Assembly: GCA_008828725.1 (NCBI GenBank)
Contig: MEHQ01002661.1
Location: 282,481-346,480, forward strand
Reading direction: 5' to 3'
Source: Saccharina japonica
Lineage: Eukaryota; Sar; Phaeophyceae; Laminariales; Laminariaceae
DNA length: 64,000 nt
A program made the position numbers and the translations under genes. The number at the start of each line of letters is the position of its first letter. Positions within the stretch are counted from its first letter, which is position 1. A model generated the notes under the pieces. The model was given only the letters and a program-made list of their open reading frames with translations, was not told the DNA's origin and searched no databases. This document shows positions 11,484-24,285 of this stretch, piece after piece.

Positions 11484-13047
11484 CACTATATGTATAGGTA
11501 CGGAATGGACATTTTCCCTGAATACTTTCACTTTTTATCTACGGCCGCGGGTCGTTTCTCGCGCTGTCGGCTGCGGGGCACGCAGGGGGGGCGCGTGTAC
11601 ACCACGGCGCAAGTACGAGTCTCGGCCGAGGCCCGTGGGGCGTTCTTTTGGCCTTCAAAGTCGCGAAGTCTGGCAAATAAATCAGGGGAGACGTTCCGGC
11701 TTGACACCGCCTCGCAACTACTCAAAAAAGCCTGTCGTACGACTCTGTTTCATCCGTATGAACTTTGATGGTTCGTTTTTGACCCGCCGTAGGAACGGAA
11801 CACACAAAGCACGCACCACGCACGAGAAAACAAGGACCCCACCGACATGAAACGAAGCACACATCAAGCGTCGTGCAGCAGTAGTTGGTACCATGTTGCA
11901 TGCGTCTGCTCTGTCTGGGCTGCGTACAGCAGTAGTAGCAGTTGTAGGAGACGCTTGAAATTTTACAGGCGCATTTCATGTAAATTAGTACTTTGGTTCC
12001 AATATTTTGAAATCTACGTAAAGTACACATATACAGATCTACGAGTACGAACGATAGGCCGATCTACATACGTACGAATACGAGTATTTTGGTACAGTAG
12101 CACTACTGCTGTACTTTACGGGTACATGTCTCTACGTAGTCTTGACTACAAACTACAGAGCAGCCAAGGCGCCGTTTATCGAACAGTACAGCAGTACAGC
12201 AGAAGAAGCTGCAGAACACGCAGCAGCCGCTGTTCAGATTGTTGCCTTTGTGGCTGCTGTTGTTGTGTCCTGTATGCGTGCGCCGGACCCGTAGTAAACA
12301 GCTACGAGTAGCAGGAGGAATCCAGCAGATCTAGTTGTGACAGCTACGAACAACGAGAACGGCTTTGCTGTGTTCTGTCTTTCATTGTGTATGCGTGTGT
12401 GTTTGATGTATGTGATTCCAGTGTAACCTCCCCCACTGATTTTAATATCACCCGCGCTTTACAGCAGCGATTAAAAACAACAAAACCGCTAATACCCGTC
12501 ACGGGTATGGATTACACTTCATACTCGCCGAGAATTTGGCCCAGGGCACCCAGGTATCCAGCTGTTCGACGGGCACCCTTAGACGAGTACTCGGCTGCTA
12601 AACGCATACCAGGGTACCCGCCCAAAAGGTATTACGTACGAGTGAATACTCGTATCTAGGACCGGGGCCTGAGTCGTCGGGCAACAGCTCTGTCATAACT
12701 ATCTTCTGTAGACTCAGCTGTACAGCGCAGAACAGCCTTAATAACTACTGTATACCGCTGTGGGATCGACTTCAACTCCTACAAAAAATAGTTAGATCGA
12801 CTTCAGAAACAAAACAAGTCGTTGAGCCTGGACATCAAACTGAAGTTTCTTAACACCGGGAGCCCACTGTACCTCAGATACGATATCATCTCGTGACAGT
12901 TGTTTCGTTAGGAATGGCAGTCGCTACTACGTTTACAGTCTATGCCACAGGTTTGCTCCAAAAATTAAACTATGAAGCATGTGCGATCTATTTTCACCTT
13001 GCGACACCCCTGGGATTTCAAGTGACCAAAATCCCGAAGGGGAACCT
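11484..13047 (+). repeat. Repeat R1, copy 2 (1.57 kb, inverted relative to 49.7-51.3 kb)
   Basis: Almost the whole interval reappears, reverse-complemented, at 49697-51262. It begins near CTATATGTATAGGTACGGA and ends at CCGAAGGGGAACCTTGTA. Several short frames are shared by the two copies. One covers 53 residues from TVVSLGMAVATT to PKGNLV (12893-13051) with only two replacements, but it begins at GTG, not ATG. Another, from 12387 (MYACVFDVCDSS), is conserved for about 50 residues. I see no catalytic motif, LTR or terminal inverted repeat. It may be a non-autonomous mobile element of unknown class. Confidence 0.85.
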
Positions 13048-14392
13048 TGTAAGCTGTACAGAATCCGCCTCTCTATTTCCGTACTTGAGGGGTGATTGCG
13101 GCATCAGTACGTAAACAAATATTACGCCCTGGCAATCAACGATAATACTACTCTGTCCGCCGTTGGAAATCTCATTTAGAGAGTCATGTGGTTTAGTCTT
13201 CATGTCCCTGACTTTACTTAATAAGGTGGTACGTAGCGGCTGGCAGCAGGGTTTGTCCGGAGTAGCGCTGGTACGGTAGTGGTCCTTTAGTGACACTGTA
13301 CGAGGATCATGGCTTAAACCCGACGCAATGACTACACATCAGTTCTGGAGGAGCGTGGGTAAGATAAGCCGCCTATATATACAAGGGTCTTCACGGGTGG
13401 AGCCAACTTTCGTGGGTGGTGGGCAAGGCTGCCCCCCCCACGCCCAGCCAGCTACTGTAGTTTCCCGTTGCACAAAGAACCGACGCTGCTCGGGGTATGC
13501 GTTTTTCACAGGCATGCCGCCGCGGACGTGGTTTTCATGTTTCACACCCCCTGCCCAATCCGGCACGTGATAGTTTGATGTTGGGAATACTGGCCCAGCC
13601 GAGTCCGGGTCATCAGGTTCTGATTGATCCGTTGGATGCCGCTTGATCACGGGCCGGGTTTGGCAAACCCGTGCTACAACGCGCTGGATAACGACATAAA
13701 TATCACGAGTTAAAGGGTGCGAACAGTTGGGTTGGGGGTATAATATGCGTCCCAGTTCAACATTTCGTGGCTATAATGTGTCATTTATATCGAAACCCAT
13801 ATCCAATTTCAGGAGTACGATGCAACTGGACAAGCCACGCGGGAAGCCATTACCATACGCGGACGTTGAACGGAGCAGCTGAAGCACACCTGCCGACGTC
13901 TCCCAGCACGGCGTGCGCCGTTCGCCGTGCCTCGTCACATATCAAGGGCGCCGCACGCCCGGCTGTTTCTTAAACTGCGCCTCCGATGCCATACACAAGC
14001 ATCGACGAACTGGCCATTATAACAGTATCGCTGAACATATAAATATCCCCATCGCGATTCATGGCCCGTGCATGAGATATGACAGCTATACAGGAAGCAA
14101 GCGCAGAACGCTAGCCTATGAAAGACTTGCAGTCAAAGGCATCGAGGTGATCACTCGACTAATATCTCAGAATTCGAGGCCTACCTCGCGTAGGTATGTC
14201 AGCGTGAGCACGCGACGTGTAGTGCGCACTATACCATGGCACCCGAAGAGTGAAAGTGAGACGTACGTCACGAATTCTCCTGAGGTATGCTTGGCATTTG
14301 TCTGTGAACGAAATATTAATATATATATTAAATATTTTGGCATTAGTTTATGGTGGCGTATTCCATCGTTTGTATGCTTGGAGCAAACGCCG
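13048..14392. other. Intergenic DNA, no gene recognised
   Basis: Between repeat R1 and the duplicated block downstream of gene A. The longest frames, 13339-13650 on the minus strand and 13913-14470 on the plus strand, show no family motif. I found no splice-site pattern linking them. Confidence 0.4.
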
Positions 14393-14679
14393 GGTGCTCG
14401 CTCCGCTCCGCAGCAGACAATGGGAGCCTCGTACACGATACCCCTCCCGTTACACTCCGCCCCGCACTGATGAAATATACTACCAAGCCATATGCAGCTC
14501 ATACATTACGCGCGCCGACAAGCTGCTGACAATACGTTGCACGGACAGCCCTCTTTCTGGCGCAGACGGAGTCAGCGGACCCTCCAACACATTTATCAGT
14601 AAAACCAATAGGATACATACACAACTACAGCAGCATCCGCCAAGGATTTCCGACAGTTCGAAGCAACCGCATTGTTGCA

Positions 14680-14720
14680 AAGTGGGGGACGCTGACGCTG
14701 GCCACGCCTTCACTCGGAAA
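14680..14720 (-). pseudogene. Decayed WSC terminal-exon fragment (unit 1)
   Basis: Read on the minus strand this gives SEGVASVSVPHF. It is a degraded counterpart of the GG(V/T)GxxSVY motif that ends the WSC domain in genes A and B. The CGG preceding it is lost. It lies in the first 410-bp unit at the position equivalent to the clearer fragment at 15112-15162. Confidence 0.35.
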
Positions 14721-15111
14721 TGAGCCCTCGCCCCCAAGGGTAGGACCCTCAAACGTTCAGGGGCCATCCCTTTGGATGCAGGCTTGGAGACAATGCGAGG
14801 TGCTCGCTCCGCTCCGCATCAAGTGATGGACATATCGTGCGCAAAGCCCCTTCCACAGAACACCGTTCTATACTGATACATAATACGCTGCCAACAAATA
14901 TATGTTGCCCTGATGAACCGAATTCCCCGCCGAAACGCTGCTGACGATGCGTTCCGCGGACAGCCCTCGTGCTGGCTCAGACGGAGTCATCAAAACAAAC
15001 ACGTATACCACTAAACCCCATAATATAAGTATACGAAGTACGACTACAGCAGTATCCGCCAATGATTCAGACCACTTTGCAGTGACTATGTCGTCGAAAT
15101 AATCAAATTGG

Positions 15112-15162
15112 AAGACTCCGATGCTGCCTACGCCCCCGCCTCGCAGGCTCTTTCGCACCCAG
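15112..15162 (-). pseudogene. Decayed WSC terminal-exon fragment (unit 2)
   Basis: The minus strand reads SLRGGGVGSIGVFQF. This aligns with STACGGTGSISVYKS of the true last exon of gene A, 300 bp away. The nucleotide match runs through GGCAGCATC and the following GTCT. The Cys of ACGG is replaced by Arg and no ECHCG exon start is found upstream, so it cannot supply a complete WSC domain end. It is probably a relic of a tandem duplication of the last exon. Confidence 0.45.
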
Positions 15163-15429
15163 GGTATGACCCAAAACACAGACATACATGTCACATATCT
15201 ACAGCAGTAGACTACCTGCCCAGCTCAACGTATTGATACTTCACGTCCAATCATAGACGAAGTATGTAACAATGACGCCAAACTCGGAGGTGCCAATTAC
15301 TTCTGCCGATGGTACTGGTCGCCGATTGCACTTTATCTACCACAGTCGATAGCAACCACAAACTACATCATGCACAGGTCATACAGTTAGTGTACTGCTG
15401 TAGTGTTGCCTCCAGGGGAGTTCCGACAG

Positions 15430-18400
15430 TTAGTGACGCAGTCTAGCATGTTGGTCGCAGTCGGTCGGGTCAGTATCCTTGCTCTTGTAGACGCTGATGC
15501 TGCCGGTGCCTCCGCACGCCGTGGAAGTGTCTCCAGAGCACGGGGTGTTGCATACACCCTTCTTCTTCTTCTTAACAGGCTCGGCACTACCGCAGTGGCA
15601 TTCTGGGAATGGGGTTGCGGTGTAGCGAAGAAATAGCAGAAGCAGTTGTTTGAGTCAACTATAAACAGAGATGACATACGGAGTGGTTTGAGTTGAATTA
15701 GCCCAAATTATGTCAGCCACGAATGCCGCTAGCAGTGTCTACTCGAATGTCACATATTTCGTATCATACTGACCGCCATAAACAGTGGAAAAGGGGGCCA
15801 TAGTATGATTGTCAGTGGAAGTCCTAGGGCTGGCGATAGCTTCTACAATGTGTCCCGACTGATTAAGGGCCTTAAGAAAGGCCTGAAACAGTCAGGCGTT
15901 TCCGTCGGAAATATTGGGGGGTTTTAACATTGTTGTCTGAACTAGCCGGTCTCAGGTACTACAAGGCATTTATGTAAAACCATTCGCTTCGCAACTGTTC
16001 GAATATTAGACTGCGTAGAGGCAACATCGAGTCGTTTTAAACGATAAAAGCTCACCCCATACTGTAACTAAGTAATTACTAGGCAACTGCAAACTACGCG
16101 TGTTGTTCGCCCAATACCCCAAATATCCACACCGTGTTTACACATAGATCCTGAAATATTGAACATGTATTCCTTGAGCACCTGCCGAGGCCTCGACGAA
16201 CGGTGTTGATTGTTTGTTTTTCGTCGAGAAGTTGGCGTTTCTTAAGACCCACAAATCCAACTCCAAAAACACAACCAAACATCCGGCGAAGCCACAAACA
16301 CACGCTGCCTGTTTCCGGGTGGACAGGGATTCATAAAACAACATTTCAAAACCTATCTCCCCACAAAAGGCGTGAACTTCCCACTCTGACAAAAATTGGA
16401 GAATTCACTTTTAACCAACTTGCACACTGTATATGGGACAGCGTCAACCAGCCACTTCATTGAGAGAGCCTCAACCAACCGGAGAGCCTGCATCGGTGCC
16501 TCGAATGCAACACACCTATTTTTTGCCAATGAACTGTTGCCAGTGAATTGTGTGGACAAGAGTTTGCCCCACGCTCCCTTTAGACTATAGACAGCCGTGC
16601 ACAGATTTATATCGGCCAGTACTGTGTACCAAAACATGCAGCGTGTATTCGCGTCGAATTTCGAACAACATCGAATAGTACAGTAGTCCGATACAAGTGT
16701 CTCTCATGATATAAGATATGTGGCTCACGGAAAAATAACGATTGGCTAATAACCCCACCTGAGCCGTTAGCCGTTGCGAAGTACTTAAAGCCCAGGCAGA
16801 AGCAGGAGTCGGCGCACGCCTGAGTAACAGATGCGTGGTCAAGAGAGGCAGCGGGATCACTCATTATTGATGCGCTTGTCGCTGGATGCATTGGTATTAT
16901 ACTTTAGGAGTGGTTCAGCGCTCACGCACGTCGCGACGGAGCAGCAAGTGGTGTCACACTGATTGGTAGTCCTAGGCCACATTATGTTCTCACTTGCGTC
17001 GTCATCTTCCCCCAAGTGGTTACGGGGCCATTTAGAGGCGAATTCTTGTCGTTGGGCACGTAACAGCCAAGGTGCTCGGCACCCGTTGCCTCTCCGACGT
17101 CGAGGTTGCCGCCAGTCGGGGGGGTGGGGGGCTTGGTCCGTTTCGGAGTAGGCGCCGGGGTTGGGGCCGGGGTAGGAGCCGCGCAGAAGTCGTTGCCAAT
17201 GACCATACCGGTCAGAAGGGACAGGTCGGGAGTGTTTCCCTGGTCATCGACATAGTCCGCGGATACGATGATGCTTCCACCGGGGGCTTCGTTACAAGCG
17301 TCCAGCATAACTGCGAAATCCGCGGGAGTGGACTCAAGGTTAGCCACGGAGAAGGTAACCGTATTCTTCGAGATGGATCCGGAAGAGACGGAGTCGACCG
17401 GAACGCTGAACTCGATCGTGAGCGTGGCTCCTGTTGATTCGCACGGGATGACGATGCCTCCGCCTGACGAGAGGATTCTTTGCAACGCCGCTGAATTTCA
17501 TACAGCACGGGCGTTTTACAGGCGTGGAGGGAGGGGAAATGAATTGGTCGTGTGCCCATGGTATTGTTTGCGATCATGATGCAATGCTACTGCAGTGCAT
17601 CACCACCATGCGGAATTGATGCCGTACGGTTCCTTTTGCATGTGAACAAAACACTAAACCCGCGTACGTTATGTCGATATGCACTAAACGAAAACAAGCC
17701 AAGTGCACAGTACCGGTAGCTATACTAGAAATGCAGTAGCGTGATGATCCGCTTGCAGGCATGCTACGGGCCTGGTCTCATACGCGATATCCCTGCAGCA
17801 TCAAAGCATGACTACTCATCCACTACTAAGACGACTGTACGAGTGTAGAACGAGGGCGTGTACTGCGTTCACGCCGCCATCAGCAACATTTCGTCGAGCC
17901 GACTATGCTTTGAGGCGTTCTTACTTGCGTTCGCAGACAGCTTCTACACGCGTCGAGGGCTCGGGGGCGGCAATTTCCGAGTGAATTAAGTGTTACATTG
18001 GGTTAAAGTCGTTTTCTGAAGCTTGCACCGAGTGCAGCGATGACATGTCGTAAGCTGCGGTAGAAAGCCCACGAAGTCGTGGCTCACGCTCGCGACAAGC
18101 GTAGCAAGTACATACAGTAGTAACGTTGGGGCGTCCTAGCCCCACAAGCATCGTGGCCGAAAGGTCGATTCAGGTGCGCATATCAAACGTCTAAAATGGC
18201 TACGTACGTTCAGTAAAGTCACGATTTGCCATAAACGATACACCAAGGGCATGTGTACACGTGCACCAAAGTATAGGAAGATGCATACCAGGTCTCATTT
18301 AAACAGTACCATATACCAGGTGCGTACAAGAATTTCAATTCTACCACACAAATTATTGAAGAGGCCTGAACTATGCACAGCATCAGGGAGTGGACTAACT

Positions 18401-20748
18401 GTAGCAATTCCGTCCAATTGCTCTATTCTCTCTATTAAGTTCATCGAAGCGGATAATTCACCGGGTTTCAATGACGACACGGGTACTGTAGTTTTATTTG
18501 TTGGTCTCAGCTTACCGTTGAGCTTGTCGAAATCTGAGACTGTGAAGACGTTGTCAGCGTCGCCCCCGATCGCGAGAAGTTCGGCGGCGTTGGTTCCACT
18601 GCCTGCATCACGTGATACAATGGGTGCATTTCAGGCGTCCATAGGTTAGAAAATCGTGGAGTGCGGCTGCCAGCTCCATCTCTTGATGCCGTGTACGCTC
18701 GCAAAGCTAATGGGCAAACAATAGCAAAGCTGTCTTCACTGACGCATGCTTCGTACGGCAGGGGTATAGTAGTTCATAACCTTTCTACTGCCCCTCCTCT
18801 CTCCATGATGTCTATTCAAGTACAGCAACGAAAAAACGACAACACCTAAAGAAAAACAAGCATCTGACAACCAAGGTGTGTATTACGTATATAAGAGTAC
18901 TAATGTTTGTCAATCGTTGGTTATTGTCGAACATAGTTGTCTGCGTACGAACCCATTCAGTCAGAAACGTCTTTAGCCGATAATGTCTACCCATATCATT
19001 GCACGGTTCCACTTGTTCTTTGACCGTTTTGCAAGACGCTGATACGTGTTTGAGGCGTGCGGTGTGGTTGAAAGAGAGTTGGACTTGCCGGGTCTTTGAG
19101 TGCAGAGTGTAAAGACATCACCCCATAGTACGCACGGCAGACGGCAACGATCGTGATAATTCGGGACACAAAACATGCCGACAGCTACAGTACGTCCATG
19201 GCATGCCGACCCACCTACTCCCACAGCAAGCACGATGATTCCAGCAGCTCTGGCTGCGTCTGCTGCGCGTTTGGTGGCGGCGGTGCTGCTGCTCTTGCCG
19301 TCGGTGATCACGATCATGAACGACGCGCTTGCAGGGTTCACGGCCAGGAGCCGGGTACCTTCATTAATGCCGATGGACGTGACCGTACCTCTCCTAGCCT
19401 GCCTGTCGGCATCGACGAAGGCGTTAAATTCTTTTTCGGAGCCGAACGTACCGGAGGAGGTCAACGTACTTGAGTACTGCACGTACGATGCCATACCCCC
19501 ATTGTCGAACAAGTTTCTGGCGGCAAAGGCGGCGACAGTGTCCTTAGCGAAGTCCTGCTCCAGCGAAAACTCAGATGAGCTGACGCTGCCTGACCCATCA
19601 AGAACGAGGGCGAGGTTCACCTTCCGGGGCAGAAGCAAACGCACGGATTTCAATTAGTACTTCTATTTCGGGGGACCATAGTAAACGGGACGTACTGCAC
19701 ACACAGAAACCTACATGCATATCCATATGTTTACTAACAATATTTAGTTATATCACTACTTCTACAGTACGTACACTACTATTAGTATTCACATTAACAC
19801 ATACACTTTGTACATGGTATTAGCAACTCGGACACCAATGTTTATCCCCCCATAACCGCGCCCTTGCTGTTGCGGCAATAGCCACTCTTTATCGTGAACG
19901 TTTCCCACTGTGTCAAACTTCGGCGAGGGCATAACCTACACGTACGTGTGCAATATGCAGGGAACACAGCGCGTGAGGAAGGTAATGCATGTACCTGATA
20001 CAATATACGTCGTTACCTTGATGTCTCCTACAATAATCCCACTTGTGTTGTGGCATCGAGGGTTAGCGAAATATACTACCTGAAATTGGTATATCGCCTT
20101 CGAATCCCCACGTATGTGCTCCAAAGGTGTTATAGGCATGCCGTGGCATTCCTAAAGCCCGCTGGTTTAGAAACAAATACATGAATCAATTAAGCATGCG
20201 TTTATTTTCCTACCAAAACGCAAAGCTATTGTCGACCTCTTGGAAGGCCTGTGGTTGGACGGGACTAAATTTCCGCCCCCGGCGCCAGCCGTTGGCCCTG
20301 CGTTAGCTCTAGGCCCTAGAGTAAAACGACACGAGTATGCACCCGTCTTCCACTGTTCATTGGCGTGAGTATGACGCCAAACACTAGATGGCCGAGGAGG
20401 TATTGCAGGCGGCATTCAATCGTGCCGGATGCACTTTCGAGCGTTCAGCTTTAACCCGATGTTACGCGAAAACGTTGTTCCGGTTGAACAGGTATCTGGC
20501 CATGGAGCGCGTGACGGAAGTTTCTTGTAAATAACTGGTACTGGTCAATCCAAAGGGTACACCCAGGCACTCACCGTGTTGGCCGCGATCGTCGTTTCTC
20601 CTTCAAGAGTGAACGTCAAGGTAGCATCGTCGCACGGACACGACGAGAGCTGCGTGGAGTTGAGCTGGACGCAAGATGATTGACCCATCACACTGGTCAC
20701 GGTGAGCATGCTCAGCATACCCACCAGCTTAATCTTGGACATCGCCAT
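15430..20748 (-). CDS. Gene A: secreted VWA-WSC domain protein, six exons
   Basis: Exons on the minus strand: 20575-20748, 19215-19620, 18516-18602, 16994-17490, 16759-16819 and 15430-15602. All introns are GT-AG and the frame stays open throughout, giving 465 residues and a TAA stop. Residues 1-21 form a signal peptide (MAMSKIKLVGMLSMLTVTSV). Met3 (20742) is an alternative start; the codon at 20763 is GTG, so it was not used. Residues 59-222 are a von Willebrand factor A domain with the MIDAS motif DGSGS (Asp66, Ser68, Ser70) and the downstream ITDG Asp. Next come a middle domain of unknown type, an APTPAPTP linker, and a C-terminal WSC domain (about 363-449: LGCYV, ACADSC, ECHCG, CNTPC, ACGG). 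VWA domains bind proteins through a metal ion and WSC domains are associated with carbohydrate binding. An extracellular, cell-wall or matrix role is therefore inferred. Its paralogue is gene B. Confidence 0.88.
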
Positions 20749-23700
20749 TGCAATCCACGGCACAAGTCCTGTTTGTTATGGAAGAAAAACGGGCATGTTT
20801 ATGCGATTGTTGATTTGCAGTTTGTTAAGTGTGTGTTTGTGCCAGCTTTGCTAACATGGGCAGAAATTCAACTGGCATTGTTTTGCGCATCATCGGTATA
20901 CTATTCCGACTGCATACACATACGACACACGACGGTTTCATTTGATACCTGTGGAGTCTCGTGAATATATACGATGTGCCAAAACAACTACGTGTGCACC
21001 GTCCGTGTTCTGATTATTTCGTAACGATTGAGTCCTTCAATTTCCCAGATTGCTATGGCCCTCAGGTAAAAATAGACGGCGACGAAATCAGTGAGTCTGC
21101 TTGTCCGCAGCAAGGACGCCTGAGACAGAACCAGGGAATACCAATGGCAGAACCGGCTCTCAACTCATTTTATTTATATACTGTAAACGGCTGTTGTCCA
21201 TCAACAGACCGCGGCAATCGCTACTGCTTACAGTTTTGACCTACAAGCTATTGAACTATACTATTGCCTATAAACATCTTCTGGGGAGGTCTTTAATGGA
21301 GCTCCAGCGCTCTACTTTCAAAGTAACTTCGACGCTCTACACACAGCAGTGAGGTTTACGATAAATACACATGGTGTACGTCACCGGGTACTTATCGAGG
21401 GCAGAATGTTAGGGCTCTCGCACAACACACGACATCTTTCAATACTGCCTTCGGGCTTACCTGGGGAAGAAGTTATGAGAGACTGGCCAGGAGTGGAAGA
21501 GAAGGGGACAGGAAAGTGAGAGAGTAGGGGCGGGGTGTGTATATGAGTCCGGTCAGCGCGTCGACGGACAAACAATGTAACAGGCTGTCCCCTGATAAAT
21601 AAAACCTAAGGTCAACTAACTGCAGTAAGAGTCGGGCGTTGGGGGGTATAGGCGTACCGTGTACCGACGGAGGGATCGACGGACGGGACAAGTCCACAAC
21701 CGTCCTCTCACGTTCATGGCCGGTCCAAACATTGTTGACATTAATAATCGTATACAGCTGTCGAGACCTCAGCAGATTCATTCTATCAAAAAGCTGCTGC
21801 GCACTACATTTCATTTGATTATAAGTTGTACTTTTGTGAATCGCAGCCCCATTCATCGCACTCAATCGTACGACTTCATCGAAATCGGAATCGAAGAAAC
21901 AAAGTTGCGAATAAGGTTAAGAATAATTCATCACATACCTTGCCGGCTATGGTCGACTCTATCCCCTCGTTCGATCTCACTTGAAAGTGACCAGACTTGG
22001 TTCATGTAAGGACCTCGGTTTGGAAATAATGCTACAGTAAATCGATCTAACCAGTGGACTGCGTTAAGGATACTTAGTTTGGGTCAGCGACTGGCTACCC
22101 GTTTGGCTGGTGCTACTGGTGTCGAGGGGCTACCAATTGGTTCACTGCATCGTTTAAGCCCTTGGGGCGAGTGGCTCTGTGCCTCACTCAAACGTTGGAC
22201 TCGAAAACCAAATGTTGGTTCAGCGAAGCAAATAGTCTAACGGAGGGGCATATCGCGAACTCTGAATGAACAAGTAGGGCCGCAGACTGCAATTGCATAG
22301 GGTATGTTGTTACCCGACCTATTAGACCTAAACGTGACCCTCCCTACCGTATCCTTGGTATTTAATCAGTAGTTCGCCATGCATTGTTGCTGTTGTGTTC
22401 TCGCTCTTACTACCCAACTTCATACAGTAAACGGCTGCCCTTTACGCAGCAAGCACGGTTTTGGGCCAGGCAACGTCATAGAGGTTTGCCAATGATACGT
22501 GGAGATACGTAATATCAGGTATCCTACTGTACTTACTACCAGGTTTTTCATAAACAACTACAAAATAAACAATATTCGGCAGACAGTTTCTTCGGCAATT
22601 TGTAGTCCATTAATCGCAAACGGGGAAAGGGCCTGCTGTGGTCGTTTTCGTATTGCGTGCGGCCTACCGCAAACCACGGGTTGCTGTTTATTATGTACTC
22701 TGCAGCTGTATGCGCCCGTGAAAAGGGTTTTCCTAATGCTTGTGAGTTTTGTTTTGTTCTATACCAGGTGTAGTTTGTTACCACTATTGCAGCTGCCTCT
22801 GTTGGCTTTACTGCTTATAACCTGCCCATATAATGCACTTCTTACTGCTATATTTACTGCAGCATTATGCAGGTCGTGTAACAGTACACGACGGCAGCTG
22901 AGTGGGTGTTTTGTTTTGTTTCGGAACTGCAAAAGATATACTATGATTCTTCAGTACGAGTACTATTAATAGTGTATTGGAGCAGAAGCCGGTTTTGGGA
23001 GGATTGTTTTTATTCCTTGCTGCCGCTATACCGACATATGATACCCAGATGCATGCAGTGGCCGGACTGGAAAACCGAGTGCTCTTCGCGGTTCGAGACC
23101 TCTTGTCGACGCGAGGTGGACCTTTTCGTTTGTTTCTTCACCCACCGGGCCCGCCTGTCTCGACGGCACCTGGGGGGTGGGCTGCCCGTCGCCTGCGCGA
23201 GGGTTGATGCGATTGGCCTCGGCGCAGAAGTAAAATTCGTCAAAACGGTGGCGTCATGCCCGTTTATTAATCTCGTTTCAAAATTCGAAACGTTCAAATC
23301 TGTTGCCCTGAGTGGCGAAACAAGCACCTGCGGGCTCGCCTTTTTCTACGCGCGCAACGCGGAATGCCTCTGAGATCCAGAGGGGAAGCATTGGCTCGCC
23401 TCGGCCCGTTTATAGTAGTGTCGGAGAAGTTCCAAGCATGCTATATACGAGGAGATTATTAAGAGAGATGGCAATGCGTTTTGTCTCAACGAGTACGGAA
23501 CACCATGCGAGAGAGTTCATGTGTTTTATGATGGTTTTCATGTAATGATTTATCTTTTTAGTAGTGTTCCACTATTTTCGTACTTATTGTACCAGTGTGT
23601 GCGACCTAATAAGTAACGAACTACAATACAACCTGCTGCTGCCGTCTACTGTATGGGCAGTTTGTACACCAGTATTTGCACGTAGTAGTGCAGTAGTTCA

Positions 23701-24285
23701 GAAGTAGCATCACGGCGGTGGTAGTCGGCGTACTGCGACAACTGCAGCGCTTAGTAGTGTATAGAGCCGTAGTACCCGTGTTCCACAGTACTACGTGATA
23801 TTACATGCGATAGAAGCTAACTTTGTTTCCGTATGGGCAACAGGAAAAAGTAAAGAGCAGCACAACATGTAGTAAGATTGTATAGAGCCACTACTGCTGT
23901 ACATACATACTACATACACTGTACACCTGTCACCGCAGGCATCGCTGCCGCTAAATCGACCTATCAAACAACACAATTCACGAAAAAGAGATTTTTGTAT
24001 TGAACTTGTCGTAAAAACAGGTAGACACATACTACGTCGTTAGCTGTGAGTTCAAAACATTGTATATCGTCTAGTATTGGCATCCCGCCGTAGAAAGCAG
24101 CAGAGCACTCCTGTACCAGCAGTTTCCGCTCTTACGTGCCAACTCCTTTGCAGCACTGTCGTTTTTATGTGTCGGTCGTCGACCTGTATATACTGTAGTA
24201 CTACTACTGCTGTAGTTGCTCTTTACAGGTATACGCGGAGCATCGGCGGGCATCAGTCCACCGCCGTGGAGTTTCTGTTGCAAAT
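20749..24285. other. Upstream region of gene A, no gene recognised
   Basis: About 3.5 kb between the start of gene A and repeat R2 copy 2. The longest frame, 22499-22969 plus, is rich in Cys, Leu and Ile but lacks any family motif and is probably chance. Copies of TACTGCTGTA lie at 23892 and 24205. I could not identify a promoter with confidence. Confidence 0.4.

Larger units (their letters stand above)
14393..15200 (+). repeat. Tandem duplication, ~410-bp units, 3' of gene A
   Basis: Units start at GGTGCTCGCTCCGCTCCGC (14393 and 14799). They share GCCGACAAGCTGCTGAC / GCCGAAACGCTGCTGAC (14516, 14931), CGGACAGCCCTC, AGACGGAGTCA, ACTACAGCAG and ATCCGCCAA. Each unit ends with minus-strand WSC-like coding debris. 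A third, shorter copy lies at 53830-54070, the corresponding place downstream of gene B. The unit therefore belonged to the ancestral gene block and was later doubled at A. Confidence 0.75.

Noticed and set aside
12893..13114. Conserved short frame TVVSLGMAVATT as a real gene
   Set aside because: It starts at GTG, lies inside repeat R1, and its conservation equals that of the surrounding non-coding repeat. The third copy at 1-255 breaks it.
17072..17579. Plus-strand frames opposite the WSC exon of gene A (and 55254-55958 opposite gene B)
   Set aside because: They are shadows of the minus-strand coding exons, which have matching splice sites and known domains.
22499..22969. 156-codon plus-strand frame as a membrane protein
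   Set aside because: Composition follows local TTG/CTG-rich DNA, there is no family motif, and a minus-strand frame overlaps it.
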